Of a stretch of 64,000 bases of DNA, positions 40,002 through 48,667 are shown piece after piece. The notes below the pieces were generated by a model. That model was given only the letters and a program-made list of their open reading frames with translations. It ran no database searches and had not been told where the DNA came from. A program made the translations under genes and the position numbers. Every line of letters begins with the position of its first letter. Position 1 is the stretch's first letter. The stretch is from Flavobacteriia bacterium (lineage in GTDB: Bacteria > Bacteroidota > Bacteroidia > Flavobacteriales_D > Crocinitomicaceae), in NCBI GenBank assembly GCA_947450325.1, contig CANFUT010000017.1:1-64000 (forward strand). The letters are read 5' to 3'.

Positions 40002-40742
40002 GTGAAGATACTAGAAAACATAGGGAAATATTGCATAATGCTTTGGATTGTTTTTTCTAAACCAGAAAAATTCAAAATTTTCCGCAAAAGAACATTTGAT
40101 GAAATTCAAACCATTGGTATAAATTCTTTACCAATCGTTGCGTTAATGTCTGTATTTATTGGTGGTGTAATTGCATTGCAAACTGCTTCCAACATGGACA
40201 ACCCCATCCTTCCAGATTATACAATCGGTTTCATTACACGTTCAAGTACGATATTAGAATTATCTCCAACAATTATCTCTTTGATTTTAGCAGGAAAAGT
40301 TGGATCCAATGTAGCTTCTGAAATTGGAACAATGAGAATTACCGAACAAATTGATGCACTAGAAATTATGGGCGTTAATTCATTGACTTACTTGGTACTT
40401 CCTAAAATCGTAGCTGCCGTTATTTTCTTCCCAATTTTGATTACTTTTTCAATGACTTTAGGCATTGTTGGTGGCTGGATTTCATTGATAATTGCAGATT
40501 TATCAACTACAGAAACCTATTTGATTGGAATCAGATATTATTTCAAGACTGGAGATATAGTTTATGCATTGACTAAAACTGTTGTTTTTGGATTCTTAAT
40601 CGTTTCAATCTCTTCATTCTATGGCTACTATTCAAAAGGCGGCTCTTTGGACGTTGGCCGTTCGTCGACCCAAGCAGTTGTGAGCAGCAGTATCGCAATT
40701 TTAGTAGCTAATTTCTTACTTACCCAAATGATTCTTTTGTAA
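40002..40742 (+). CDS. mlaE: MlaE/YrbE-type lipid-transport ABC permease
   Basis: This protein of 246 residues with about five to six membrane helices is the inner-membrane permease of a phospholipid transport (Mla-type) system that maintains outer-membrane asymmetry. The family signature GKVGSNVASEIGTMRITEQIDALEIMG is present (residues about 103-129). The start is GTG at 40002, supported by the fit of KILENIGKYCIML to the N-terminus of homologues as I remember them. Its stop overlaps the start of the ATPase gene (TAATG). Confidence 0.92.
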   Translation: MKILENIGKYCIMLWIVFSKPEKFKIFRKRTFDEIQTIGINSLPIVALMSVFIGGVIALQTASNMDNPILPDYTIGFITRSSTILELSPTIISLILAGKVGSNVASEIGTMRITEQIDALEIMGVNSLTYLVLPKIVAAVIFFPILITFSMTLGIVGGWISLIIADLSTTETYLIGIRYYFKTGDIVYALTKTVVFGFLIVSISSFYGYYSKGGSLDVGRSSTQAVVSSSIAILVANFLLTQMILL

Positions 40743-41497
40743 TGATTGAAGTAAAAAATGTTTCAAAAACGTTTGGTGAGAATAAAGTACTAGACAATGT
40801 TTCAGCAATATTTGAAACAGGTAAAGTCAATTTGATTATCGGCGCATCTGGTCAAGGAAAATCGGTTTTAGCAAAATGTATCGTTGGTTTACATGAAGTA
40901 GATGAAGGTTCTATTTTTTACGATGAACTGGATTTTTGCATCATGTCTCCAGAAGACAGAAGAAAAATCAGAACTGAAATCGGAATGCTTTTTCAAGGTT
41001 CTGCGCTTTTTGACTCTATGACCGTTGAACAAAATATCATTTTCCCTCTTTCGATGTTCACCAAAATGTCAAAAGGTGAAATGCTAGACAGGGCTAATTT
41101 TTGTTTAGAACGAGTGAATCTTGCTGGACGAAATAAATTGTATCCCGCCGAATGTAGTGGTGGAATGCAAAAAAGAATTGCCATTGCAAGAGCGATTGCG
41201 ATGAATCCAAAATACCTTTTTTGTGATGAACCAAATTCTGGTTTAGATCCTCAGACTTCGATTTTAATTGATGCGCTAATCAAAGAAATCACTTACGAAT
41301 ACAATATGACAACCATCGTGATTACACACGACATGAATAGTGTAATCGAGATTGGCGACCATATCAATTTTATTTATAAAGGTCAAAATTGGTGGCAAGG
41401 AAACAACAAAACGATTGTCACAACTGATAACAAGGAAGTCGTTGATTTTGTTTATGCATCAGACTTCATGAAACAAATTAGAAGCAAACTGGCTTGA
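40742..41497 (+). CDS. mlaF: MlaF-type ABC transporter ATP-binding protein
   Basis: This 251-residue ATPase has a Walker A (IIGASGQGKSVLAKCIVG), a signature motif (ECSGGMQKRIAIARAIA), a Walker B (YLFCDEPNSGLDP) and the switch histidine (TIVITHDMNS). It is translationally coupled to the MlaE-like permease. The MlaD/MCE substrate-binding protein, needed for function, is not adjacent, so it must be encoded elsewhere. Confidence 0.93.
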   Translation: MIEVKNVSKTFGENKVLDNVSAIFETGKVNLIIGASGQGKSVLAKCIVGLHEVDEGSIFYDELDFCIMSPEDRRKIRTEIGMLFQGSALFDSMTVEQNIIFPLSMFTKMSKGEMLDRANFCLERVNLAGRNKLYPAECSGGMQKRIAIARAIAMNPKYLFCDEPNSGLDPQTSILIDALIKEITYEYNMTTIVITHDMNSVIEIGDHINFIYKGQNWWQGNNKTIVTTDNKEVVDFVYASDFMKQIRSKLA

Positions 41498-41507
41498 TGC
41501 TTAACCA

Positions 41508-42125
41508 ATGTCTGATATGGATTTATTCAATCAATCTTCAGAAAACAATTTATTATTTGGAGAAAGTATCGTTGAATCTCATGGAATCATTTTTAGTAAG
41601 GAAGAAATCTCTGCGATTTTCAATGATTTATTGAAAGACATTGCTTGGGAAATTGACGAAATTTTAATCTTTGGTAAAAAAATCACAACCAAAAGAAAAA
41701 CAGCTTGGTACGGTGACAAACCATTTACTTATACCTATTCACACGCCACCAAAATTGCACTTACTTGGACGCAAACTTTACTTGAAATCAAAGAAAAAGT
41801 AGAATTGATTTCAAACGAAAAATACAATTCTTGTTTACTAAATCTTTACCACGATGGCAGCGAAGGCATGGGTTGGCATAGCGACGACGAAAAAATGATT
41901 GTTCCAAAATCAGCCATAGCATCTGTAAGTTTTGGTGCAACGAGAAAATTTGTTTTCAAACATAAAAAAGACAAAACACAAGTTTCTACCATTCTTGAAA
42001 ATGGCAGCTTGTTGGTCATGAAAGGAGAAACACAAATTGACTGGCTTCATGCCCTACCCAAAAGTTTAAAAATCAAAACACCTAGAATTAATTTGACTTT
42101 TAGAATGATTGTCGATCAGCAATGA
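41508..42125 (+). CDS. AlkB-like 2-oxoglutarate/Fe(II) dioxygenase
   Basis: This 205-residue enzyme has the iron ligands in WHSDDEK (HxD) and a later His (WLHALPK), and the 2-oxoglutarate-binding arginines in the C-terminal PRINLTFRMI, the AlkB hallmark. AlkB proteins remove alkyl lesions such as 1-methyladenine and 3-methylcytosine from DNA or RNA by oxidation. It lies 10 nt after the mlaF-like gene and is probably in the same transcript, though unrelated in function. The start could also be the Met at 41517. Confidence 0.88.
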   Translation: MSDMDLFNQSSENNLLFGESIVESHGIIFSKEEISAIFNDLLKDIAWEIDEILIFGKKITTKRKTAWYGDKPFTYTYSHATKIALTWTQTLLEIKEKVELISNEKYNSCLLNLYHDGSEGMGWHSDDEKMIVPKSAIASVSFGATRKFVFKHKKDKTQVSTILENGSLLVMKGETQIDWLHALPKSLKIKTPRINLTFRMIVDQQ

Positions 42126-42219
42126 ATTTATTTTATTTTCAATTATTCAATTTCGATTAAAAAACAATACATTTATACTTCAATTTTAAATCAAACATCA
42201 AATCTTAAACCTTTAAAAA

Positions 42220-44139
42220 ATGGCGAATATTTTTCTAAACTACTGGTGGATTCTTCTAATAATACTTTGCGTAATACTTTACAAATATATTTTGAGATTC
42301 CTTTTTGGAATGGTCATCGTACCAGAAGATAAAATCGGACTGGTTACCAAAAAGTTTGTACTATTCGGAATCAACAAAGAACTTCCCGATGGCAGAATTG
42401 TAGCAACTTTAGGAGAAGCAGGTTTCCAAGCAAAAACGTTGGCTCCAGGACTTTATTTCTGGAAATGGTTTTGGCAATATGATGTGACGATGGAATCATT
42501 CACGATTATCCCCGAAGGAAAAATCGGTTTGGTACTTGCCAAAGATGGAGGTGAAATTCCAACCGGAAATATCCTTGCAAAATATGTAGAAAGTGACAAT
42601 TTTCAAGATGCAACTAAATTCCTTGATAACAGTGGTCAAAGAGGTCGTCAAACTACTTATATTACTGCTGGTTCATACAGAATAAATACGATGCTTTTTC
42701 ATGTTTCGACTACAGATATGGTGCGCATTCAAGAAAGTATGGTTGGAATTATTACAACGCTTGATGGTTTGCCAATCGACGCTGGTCAAATTGCAGGTAA
42801 ATTAGTAGATGAACATAATAATTTTCAAGATTTTGATTTATTCATTAAAAATGGAGGAAACAGAGGATTACAACCTCAAGTTATATTAGCTGGATCTTAC
42901 AACTTAAATCCTTGGGCAATTCAAATTGAAGAAACACCAATGACAGAAATTCCAATTGGATTTGTTGGAGTTGTCATTTCTTATGTTGGTCAAGATGGAA
43001 AAGATTTAACTGGGACAGACTTTAAACATGGAAATATTGTTGAAAAAGGATACAAAGGAGTTTGGTTAGAACCACTTGGTCCAGGGAAATATCCAATCAA
43101 CAAATACATTATGAAAGTGGAATTAGTGCCCACGACAAATCTAGTTTTAAACTGGGCGTCGGCAAGAAGTGAAGCACATAACCTTGACAAAAATCTTTCT
43201 ACAATCACTGTGAGATCCAAAGACGGATTCCCTTTCAATTTAGATGTTGCGCAAATTATTCACGTGCCAACGACTGAAGCTCCCAAAGTAATCGCTCGTT
43301 TTGGAAATATGGTCAATTTGGTTTCACAAGTATTGGAACCAACGATTGGAAACTATTTCAGAAACTCTGCGCAAGACAGTGATGTTATCGCGTTTTTATC
43401 GTCAAGAAAAGAAAGACAAGAGTCTGCAAAAGAACACATTAAAAAAGTATTGGACGAATACAATGTAAATGCGGTTGATACTTTGATTGGTGACATTGTA
43501 CCGCCAGAATCATTAATGAAAACGTTGACGGACAGAAAAATTGCTGAGGAACAAAAAGTGACTTACGAAACCCAAAAGAAAGCGCAAGAAACTAGACAGG
43601 GAATGGAGAAAGAAACTGCCATTGCCGATATGCAAAAAGACATCGTGAAAGCGCAACAAAGTGTTGAAATTGCAGAAAGAACTGCAAGTGCAACAGTTAA
43701 AAAAGCAGAAGGAGATTCAACTGGTGTTAAATTAGCAGTTGGAGCGGAAGCAGAAGCAACAAAACTTAGAGCACATGCAGAAGCGGAAGCAACGAAAGCA
43801 CGCGCAGAAGCAGAATCTCAGGCAATTAAATTGAAAGCATCTGCCCAAGCTGAACAAATTACTTTGACAGGAAATGCAGAAGCAGGGAAAATTCTTGCAA
43901 TCGGTAAATCAAATGCGGAGGCTTATGAATTGGCTGTAAAAGCCATTGGAGGTGAAAACTTTACCAAATATAAAATCACCGAAGAATTGGCGAAAGGAAA
44001 TGTCAAATTAATTCCAGACGTGCTCATCGGTGGAAATGGGAATGGAAATTCCATGGATGGACTTCTTGGCTTGAAATTGATGGAAATGATGGAGCCAGAA
44101 AAAAAGAAAGTCGATAAAAAACCGCCATTGAAACCTTAA
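42220..44139 (+). CDS. SPFH/flotillin-like membrane protein
   Basis: This 639-residue protein has an N-terminal membrane anchor (about 5-32, IFLNYWWILLIILCVILYKY), an SPFH (band 7) region with internal repeats (two segments resembling ILAGSY with NFQD nearby), and a long Ala/Glu-rich coiled coil (about 440-580: AEAEATKLRAHAEAEATKAR) typical of flotillins. Flotillins organise membrane microdomains and oligomerise as rings or cages. It is followed after 1 nt by a Sel1-repeat protein gene, which suggests a functional pair. No NfeD homologue, the usual partner, is adjacent. Confidence 0.9.
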   Translation: MANIFLNYWWILLIILCVILYKYILRFLFGMVIVPEDKIGLVTKKFVLFGINKELPDGRIVATLGEAGFQAKTLAPGLYFWKWFWQYDVTMESFTIIPEGKIGLVLAKDGGEIPTGNILAKYVESDNFQDATKFLDNSGQRGRQTTYITAGSYRINTMLFHVSTTDMVRIQESMVGIITTLDGLPIDAGQIAGKLVDEHNNFQDFDLFIKNGGNRGLQPQVILAGSYNLNPWAIQIEETPMTEIPIGFVGVVISYVGQDGKDLTGTDFKHGNIVEKGYKGVWLEPLGPGKYPINKYIMKVELVPTTNLVLNWASARSEAHNLDKNLSTITVRSKDGFPFNLDVAQIIHVPTTEAPKVIARFGNMVNLVSQVLEPTIGNYFRNSAQDSDVIAFLSSRKERQESAKEHIKKVLDEYNVNAVDTLIGDIVPPESLMKTLTDRKIAEEQKVTYETQKKAQETRQGMEKETAIADMQKDIVKAQQSVEIAERTASATVKKAEGDSTGVKLAVGAEAEATKLRAHAEAEATKARAEAESQAIKLKASAQAEQITLTGNAEAGKILAIGKSNAEAYELAVKAIGGENFTKYKITEELAKGNVKLIPDVLIGGNGNGNSMDGLLGLKLMEMMEPEKKKVDKKPPLKP

Positions 44140-44140
44140 A

Positions 44141-44827
44141 ATGAGCTATCAAAAATCCATATTCATCATTCTTGAAAAGGAGCTTTGCACAGTCTATTTG
44201 TATGAAGATGGATTTAAATTAAATGAATTAGAACCAGTTCAGAAAATTTTTCATTTTCATGATTATTCTTTTGATCTATTTCAAGGTTTAATTCACGGCT
44301 TAAAACAGTTCAATCTTCCGGTTGGACGTTATTTTTATGGAATTTCAGCAGATTGTAACCCTATTTTAGTTCGGCATTTTAAAAAAGTATTTAAGGGTTC
44401 TAATAATTTAGGAGTAAAGGCAGTAAAACTGAAGTTTGCGCAAATTTATTTGAAATACGCTGACATTTATTTTTCTGGACATTATTACATGACAGACTTT
44501 AAACCAGTCTATGAAATGTCGTTTCCATTTTTTCAAAAATCTGTAGCATGGGGAGAATCGAACTACTCGTTGAACTGGTTTTACCTTGCTTACTCTTATT
44601 ATTTTGGACTTGGAACGAAGATTGACTATGAAAAAGGCTACAAACTTTTTGAAAAAATTGTTGAAAGCAATAAATCAACCATCATTGTAGGAGATGCTTT
44701 ATATTATTTGGGATTTGCGCACAAATTTGGTTTTTACGTTGAAAAAAATCCTTCAAAAGCAATTCCATTTTTCATACATGGAAAGGAATTGCAAAATCAA
44801 AAATGTATGGAGGAATTGAATTCTTAA
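44141..44827 (+). CDS. Sel1-like repeat protein next to flotillin
   Basis: This 228-residue cytoplasmic protein (no signal peptide) has no domain I recognise in its first half, but the second half shows Sel1/TPR-like helical pairs (LAYSYYFGLGTKIDYEKGYK, then YYLGFAHKFGFYVEKNPSKA). Such repeats mediate protein-protein contacts. The start is 1 nt after the flotillin stop, so it probably acts with that protein. Its last 4 nt overlap the end of the convergent gene. Confidence 0.7.
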   Translation: MSYQKSIFIILEKELCTVYLYEDGFKLNELEPVQKIFHFHDYSFDLFQGLIHGLKQFNLPVGRYFYGISADCNPILVRHFKKVFKGSNNLGVKAVKLKFAQIYLKYADIYFSGHYYMTDFKPVYEMSFPFFQKSVAWGESNYSLNWFYLAYSYYFGLGTKIDYEKGYKLFEKIVESNKSTIIVGDALYYLGFAHKFGFYVEKNPSKAIPFFIHGKELQNQKCMEELNS

Positions 44828-45321
44828 AATCTTAATCCCCAGGAAACATAAATTGACTCAGGCCAACCAACTCCAGTTCTAAAAACATAATTTTGACCTG
44901 GAATCATTTTTCTGTAACCAACAGCAAAAGAAATGGGGATTATTGCATCTTGCATATCACCATGATAAAAATATGAAGTACCAAAACTAGTTTCAAGATG
45001 ATGTTTGTTCTCACCTAAAAGTAAGCCAAATCTTAAGGCTACATATTGGCTAGCTCCCTCCCAGTGCGCAGCAGCTCCAGTTCCAACCGTTACAAACGAA
45101 GAAAATTTAGATTTAAGAAAACCCTCTTTAAGTTGACGTTCGTAGTAAACATAAGCCGGAGAATATAATAGAACTGACCCAATACCGCCGTAAAAAAGGT
45201 TTTTATACGAAATTAGTTGAACATTGTCATCATTCACTTTATACCTACTAGGAATCTGAGCCGCTACGTTATATAGCAGGCAAATAAAACAGAAAACGAG
45301 AAAACTTTTACAGATTTTCAT
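44824..45321 (-). CDS. Hypothetical secreted, probably outer-membrane protein
   Basis: This 165-residue protein has a signal peptide (MKICKSFLVFCFICLLYNVAAQ) followed by alternating hydrophobic/aromatic strands (LFYGGIGSVLLYSPAYVYYE, YVALRFGLLLGENKHHLE, PISFAVGYRKMIPGQNYVFR) and a terminal WGLRF, the aromatic last residue typical of outer-membrane beta-barrels. It is likely a small eight-strand-like barrel. It has its own good promoter and overlaps the 3' end of the convergent Sel1 gene by 4 nt. Confidence 0.7.
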   Translation of the reverse strand: MKICKSFLVFCFICLLYNVAAQIPSRYKVNDDNVQLISYKNLFYGGIGSVLLYSPAYVYYERQLKEGFLKSKFSSFVTVGTGAAAHWEGASQYVALRFGLLLGENKHHLETSFGTSYFYHGDMQDAIIPISFAVGYRKMIPGQNYVFRTGVGWPESIYVSWGLRF

Positions 45322-45341
45322 AAAAGTGCATTAAAACACAC

Positions 45342-45372
45342 CAAAACTAAATAATTAATTTAAAACTTGCAA
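45342..45372 (-). promoter_or_regulatory. Promoter for the small outer-membrane protein gene
   Basis: On the minus strand TTG (45372-45370), 20 nt, then TAGTTTTG (45349-45342), 20 nt ahead of the ATG at 45321. It fits the Bacteroidota consensus. Confidence 0.65.
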
Positions 45373-45396
45373 AATTTAGATAATTGGGCACAAAAA

Positions 45397-45420
45397 AAGG
45401 TCAACAAAATTGCTGACCTT
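45397..45420 (-). terminator. Terminator of the 46-residue lipoprotein gene
   Basis: AAGGTCA (45397-45403) pairs with TGACCTT (45414-45420). On the minus strand the stem is followed by a T-run (complement of the A-run at 45392-45398). It lies 21 nt past the stop. Confidence 0.75.
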
Positions 45421-45441
45421 GATTCTTTAGGAGAAAATAGC

Positions 45442-45582
45442 TTATTTATTAGCTAAATCTGAATTTTCTACTTTGTCAATACTTCCGTAAGCGTCGCAAC
45501 TTCCTTTTTTCTTAGTGCCACATGAAGCAATAACAAAAGCAGATAACAACCCTATAAGTGTCAAGGTCAATACTTTTTTCAT
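45442..45582 (-). CDS. Small lipoprotein, 46 residues
   Basis: This short frame, from ATG 45582 to a stop at 45442-45444, reads MKKVLTLTLIGLLSAFVIAS then CGTKKKGSCDAYGSIDKVEN and SDLANK. The lipobox VIASC gives a mature peptide of about 26 residues starting with the lipidated cysteine. It has its own terminator and a TAATTTTG -7-like element at 45625-45618. Tiny lipoproteins of this kind (Lpp-like or entericidin-like in size only) are often missed. Function is unknown. Confidence 0.8.
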   Translation of the reverse strand: MKKVLTLTLIGLLSAFVIASCGTKKKGSCDAYGSIDKVENSDLANK

Positions 45583-45716
45583 ATTCGATCGATTTTAATT
45601 TGTCTGTTTGTGTGCAACAAAATTAAAAAAAAAAGTAAAGACTCGGAAATTTATTTTTCATTTATCTAACATATTAGTGTTGAAATAATGAACTTTGTTT
45701 GACGTTAAAAGGATTC

Positions 45717-47411
45717 ATGAAATTTTTTGCCTTATATTTTTTTTTATTTGTTTCCATTTTAGGATGGAGTCAAAAAGATTATAAGCTAAAATTTACAAAC
45801 GAAGATTTTAAAATTTTAAAGAAAAATCCAACGATCATTTTCAAGGATAGCTTATCAGCATTGACCTACGCGAAGGATTTCAAAAATTTTGGCATTAAAA
45901 AAGGTTACCTCCTCGCCTCGATCGATTCATTGCTTTTCAAAGAAAAAGAATTGTCGATTCATTTTTTTCTTGGTCCAAAGTTTAAATCCGCCAAACTTTC
46001 TATGGACGCGACAGATTTACAATTTTATCGAAAATATAATATAGTTAACGAGAAATTAATCTCAAACTTGGATTTCAATCCAACCGAAATTGGAAATTTA
46101 CTCCAAAAACTACAACAGACGTTGGAAAACAATGGATATCCTTTTGCGGCAGTTTCTCTGAATAAAATTGAAATCGACAGTTCAAATTTGAAAGCGCATA
46201 TTCAAATTAACAAAGGAAATGATGTTCGTTGGACAAAAATCAACCTCAAAGGAGACAATTTATCAACGAGTAAACTCATTGGTTCATACATTCATATCAA
46301 AACTGGAGATTTATACAATCAATCTGATGTTCAATTGATAAGCGCCAGATTAAAACAAATCAGTTTTTTAGAAGAAATCAAACCTGCCGAAATTTTATTT
46401 ACCAAAGACGGCGCAGAATTGTTTCTTTACTTGAAATCAAAACCTGTGAGTTTGGCAAATGGAGTAATCGGTTTGCAACCCAATCAAAATACCAGCAAAA
46501 TTTCAGTAACCGGCGACATTAGATTGAAATTAGTAAATGTCTTAAAGCGCGCTGAAATGATTGATTTAAATTGGAAAAGTCTGCAAGCACAAACGCAATC
46601 TTTGAAAGCTCAATTGAATTTACCCAATCTATTTAAATCACCGTTTGGAATTGATGGTCAATTTCAACTCTACAAAAGAGATTCGTCATTTTTAGAACTC
46701 AAATTAACTGCTGGAATTCAATATGCACTCAACAACGGAAGTTATTTGAAAGCATTTTACAGAAATAATTCTTCTTCTGTTTTGCGTGGCGGAAAAAATA
46801 ATCCTGCATTTTCGAAATTAGGTTCTGTTCAAACAAATGCCTACGGTCTAGCACTCTTTAAGCAAAATATTGACTACTTGCCAAATCCATCTCGAGGATT
46901 TACATTGCTGTTAGATGCCTCCGTTGGATTGAGAAAATCTAAAGCAAACGACACTGCTCAAGTAATTAAAAACACCACGTATCGAGGAGAAATTCAACTG
47001 AATTGGTTCATTCCATTGGCTAAACGACACGTTTTGAGATTGGCAAATCAATCTGAATTTTACATCGCTCCAACTTTTTATCAAAATGAAGCTTTTAGAT
47101 TTGGTGGACAAGTTTCTCAACGCGGCTTCAACGAAGAAGAATTGCGCGCGACAACGAGAACCATTTTTACAGCGGAATACCGTTTTATGGTGGATCGAAA
47201 TTCATTTGCATTTTTATTTTTTGACCAAAGTTGGTATGAAAATCGAACTACAAATTATTACAAAGATCATCCTTTCGGTTTTGGAACTGGTTTTTCATTC
47301 GGAACGAAGATTGGAACTTTTTCAATTTCCTATGCGCTCGGCAAACAATTTGGAAATCCGATATTGATTAAAGACGGTAAAATACATTTCGGATATATTG
47401 CCTACTTTTAA
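45717..47411 (+). CDS. Omp85-family outer-membrane protein (POTRA + barrel)
   Basis: This protein of 564 residues from ATG 45717, which is preceded by an AAAAGGA ribosome-binding-like stretch; the earlier frame start is TTG. It has a signal peptide (MKFFALYFFLFVSILGWSQ), POTRA-like periplasmic repeats (about 85-240, including the pattern INLKGDNLSTSKLIGSYIHI followed by GDLYN) and a C-terminal 16-strand-type barrel. The RGFNEEEL motif in the barrel corresponds to the conserved (V)RGF/Y loop of BamA/TamA/FhaC proteins, and the chain ends in F. It probably inserts or translocates outer-membrane proteins. The next gene, 23 nt on, is a GWxTD lipoprotein. Confidence 0.85.
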   Translation: MKFFALYFFLFVSILGWSQKDYKLKFTNEDFKILKKNPTIIFKDSLSALTYAKDFKNFGIKKGYLLASIDSLLFKEKELSIHFFLGPKFKSAKLSMDATDLQFYRKYNIVNEKLISNLDFNPTEIGNLLQKLQQTLENNGYPFAAVSLNKIEIDSSNLKAHIQINKGNDVRWTKINLKGDNLSTSKLIGSYIHIKTGDLYNQSDVQLISARLKQISFLEEIKPAEILFTKDGAELFLYLKSKPVSLANGVIGLQPNQNTSKISVTGDIRLKLVNVLKRAEMIDLNWKSLQAQTQSLKAQLNLPNLFKSPFGIDGQFQLYKRDSSFLELKLTAGIQYALNNGSYLKAFYRNNSSSVLRGGKNNPAFSKLGSVQTNAYGLALFKQNIDYLPNPSRGFTLLLDASVGLRKSKANDTAQVIKNTTYRGEIQLNWFIPLAKRHVLRLANQSEFYIAPTFYQNEAFRFGGQVSQRGFNEEELRATTRTIFTAEYRFMVDRNSFAFLFFDQSWYENRTTNYYKDHPFGFGTGFSFGTKIGTFSISYALGKQFGNPILIKDGKIHFGYIAYF

Positions 47412-47434
47412 ATGATTGAATAGCTAAAACGACC

Positions 47435-48667
47435 ATGAAATATTTATTGTGCTGTATTCTATTAACCTTGATTTTTGCTTCATGCGAATCAGAAAAAGAA
47501 ATGATAGATGGATATGCACATTTGAAACCGATTACACCAGTAAAACTAAAATACAGCGAAGATTTGACTTTCGATTTTAGGATTTATGAAGAAAATGATT
47601 CAACCGCAAAGATTTATTTCGACATTTTAAATGAAAATCTACTTTCGAAAAGAGATACCTTGGATCGATGGACAAGAAAAGCAGCATTGCAAATAGCCGT
47701 CAGAAAAAACAGTTTGACAAAAGAAGTTTACGATTCGCAATCAAAGAATTGGTTGAACATTGGAAATGAAAATTTCATCGACAGTATTTCGATCAAAATT
47801 CCGAAACGCGAAGATGTGTTTATTTCTACGATTTACACAGATCAAAACAAACACGTCTATTTTGAAAACCAGAATTGGTGGATACGAAAGAAAACGTTCA
47901 TTCCCGAACAGTTTATTTTATTGAACTTGCAGGATAAAAAACCGACTGTTAAACATTTTATAAAACAAGACTCTTTGCTCATCAAAAGCGAGATGCATAA
48001 TAATCAAACCGTCGAAATAAAACAAATTAAAGAGCATTACAAACCTGCGATTGCGCCTTTTTCAACATCCAACTCCGATCCCGATTTCAGCAAATTTGAT
48101 ACAATTTTCTCATGCAAATTTGTGAATAACGAATTGAAAATGAATTCAAAGGATTTGATTACCATTATCACCAACCAGGCCGATAATGCTGAATCGCTGG
48201 GCTTTTTCACCTATTCTAAAAATGAAATCGAAATCGCCTATTTGTGTATGACTTATCTTTGTAGCGCGAATGAAATAGAAAAATTCAAAGACCAAAATCA
48301 ACAAGCTGCAGCATTTGAGGAATTTTGGTTGAAAGCAGCACAAAATGATAAAAACAAAGCAAACCAATTGAAAAAAGAATTTCTGAGAAGAGTTGAATTC
48401 GCAAACAAAAATTTCAGCTCGTACAAATTGGGTGCACTAACTGACTTAGGAATGATTTACATCGTCTATGGCGAACCTAACAAAATTGAAAAAGATGGTT
48501 TTCAGCAAAATTGGTATTATTCACAGCAAGTAAATGAACAAATAAGATTTACATTCATGAATGATCAATCAATCATGTTTCCAAACAATTTTTACCTTGA
48601 ACGAGGACCAAATTATCGCAGTTCATATTATCTGGCAGTAGAAAATTGGAGAAATGGTTTTCTTTAA
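47435..48667 (+). CDS. GWxTD-domain lipoprotein
   Basis: This protein of 410 residues has a lipoprotein signal (lipobox FASC, Cys about 17). The C-terminal half matches the GWxTD domain of Bacteroidota: EEFWLKAAQNDKNKANQLKK, then EFLRRVEFANKNFSS, LGALTDLGMIYIVYGEPNKI and QNWYYS. Note that the eponymous GWxTD reads GALTD here, with the Trp lost. The function of the family is unknown. It follows the Omp85-like gene in the same orientation (23-nt gap), so both may act in the outer membrane. Confidence 0.82.
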   Translation: MKYLLCCILLTLIFASCESEKEMIDGYAHLKPITPVKLKYSEDLTFDFRIYEENDSTAKIYFDILNENLLSKRDTLDRWTRKAALQIAVRKNSLTKEVYDSQSKNWLNIGNENFIDSISIKIPKREDVFISTIYTDQNKHVYFENQNWWIRKKTFIPEQFILLNLQDKKPTVKHFIKQDSLLIKSEMHNNQTVEIKQIKEHYKPAIAPFSTSNSDPDFSKFDTIFSCKFVNNELKMNSKDLITIITNQADNAESLGFFTYSKNEIEIAYLCMTYLCSANEIEKFKDQNQQAAAFEEFWLKAAQNDKNKANQLKKEFLRRVEFANKNFSSYKLGALTDLGMIYIVYGEPNKIEKDGFQQNWYYSQQVNEQIRFTFMNDQSIMFPNNFYLERGPNYRSSYYLAVENWRNGFL

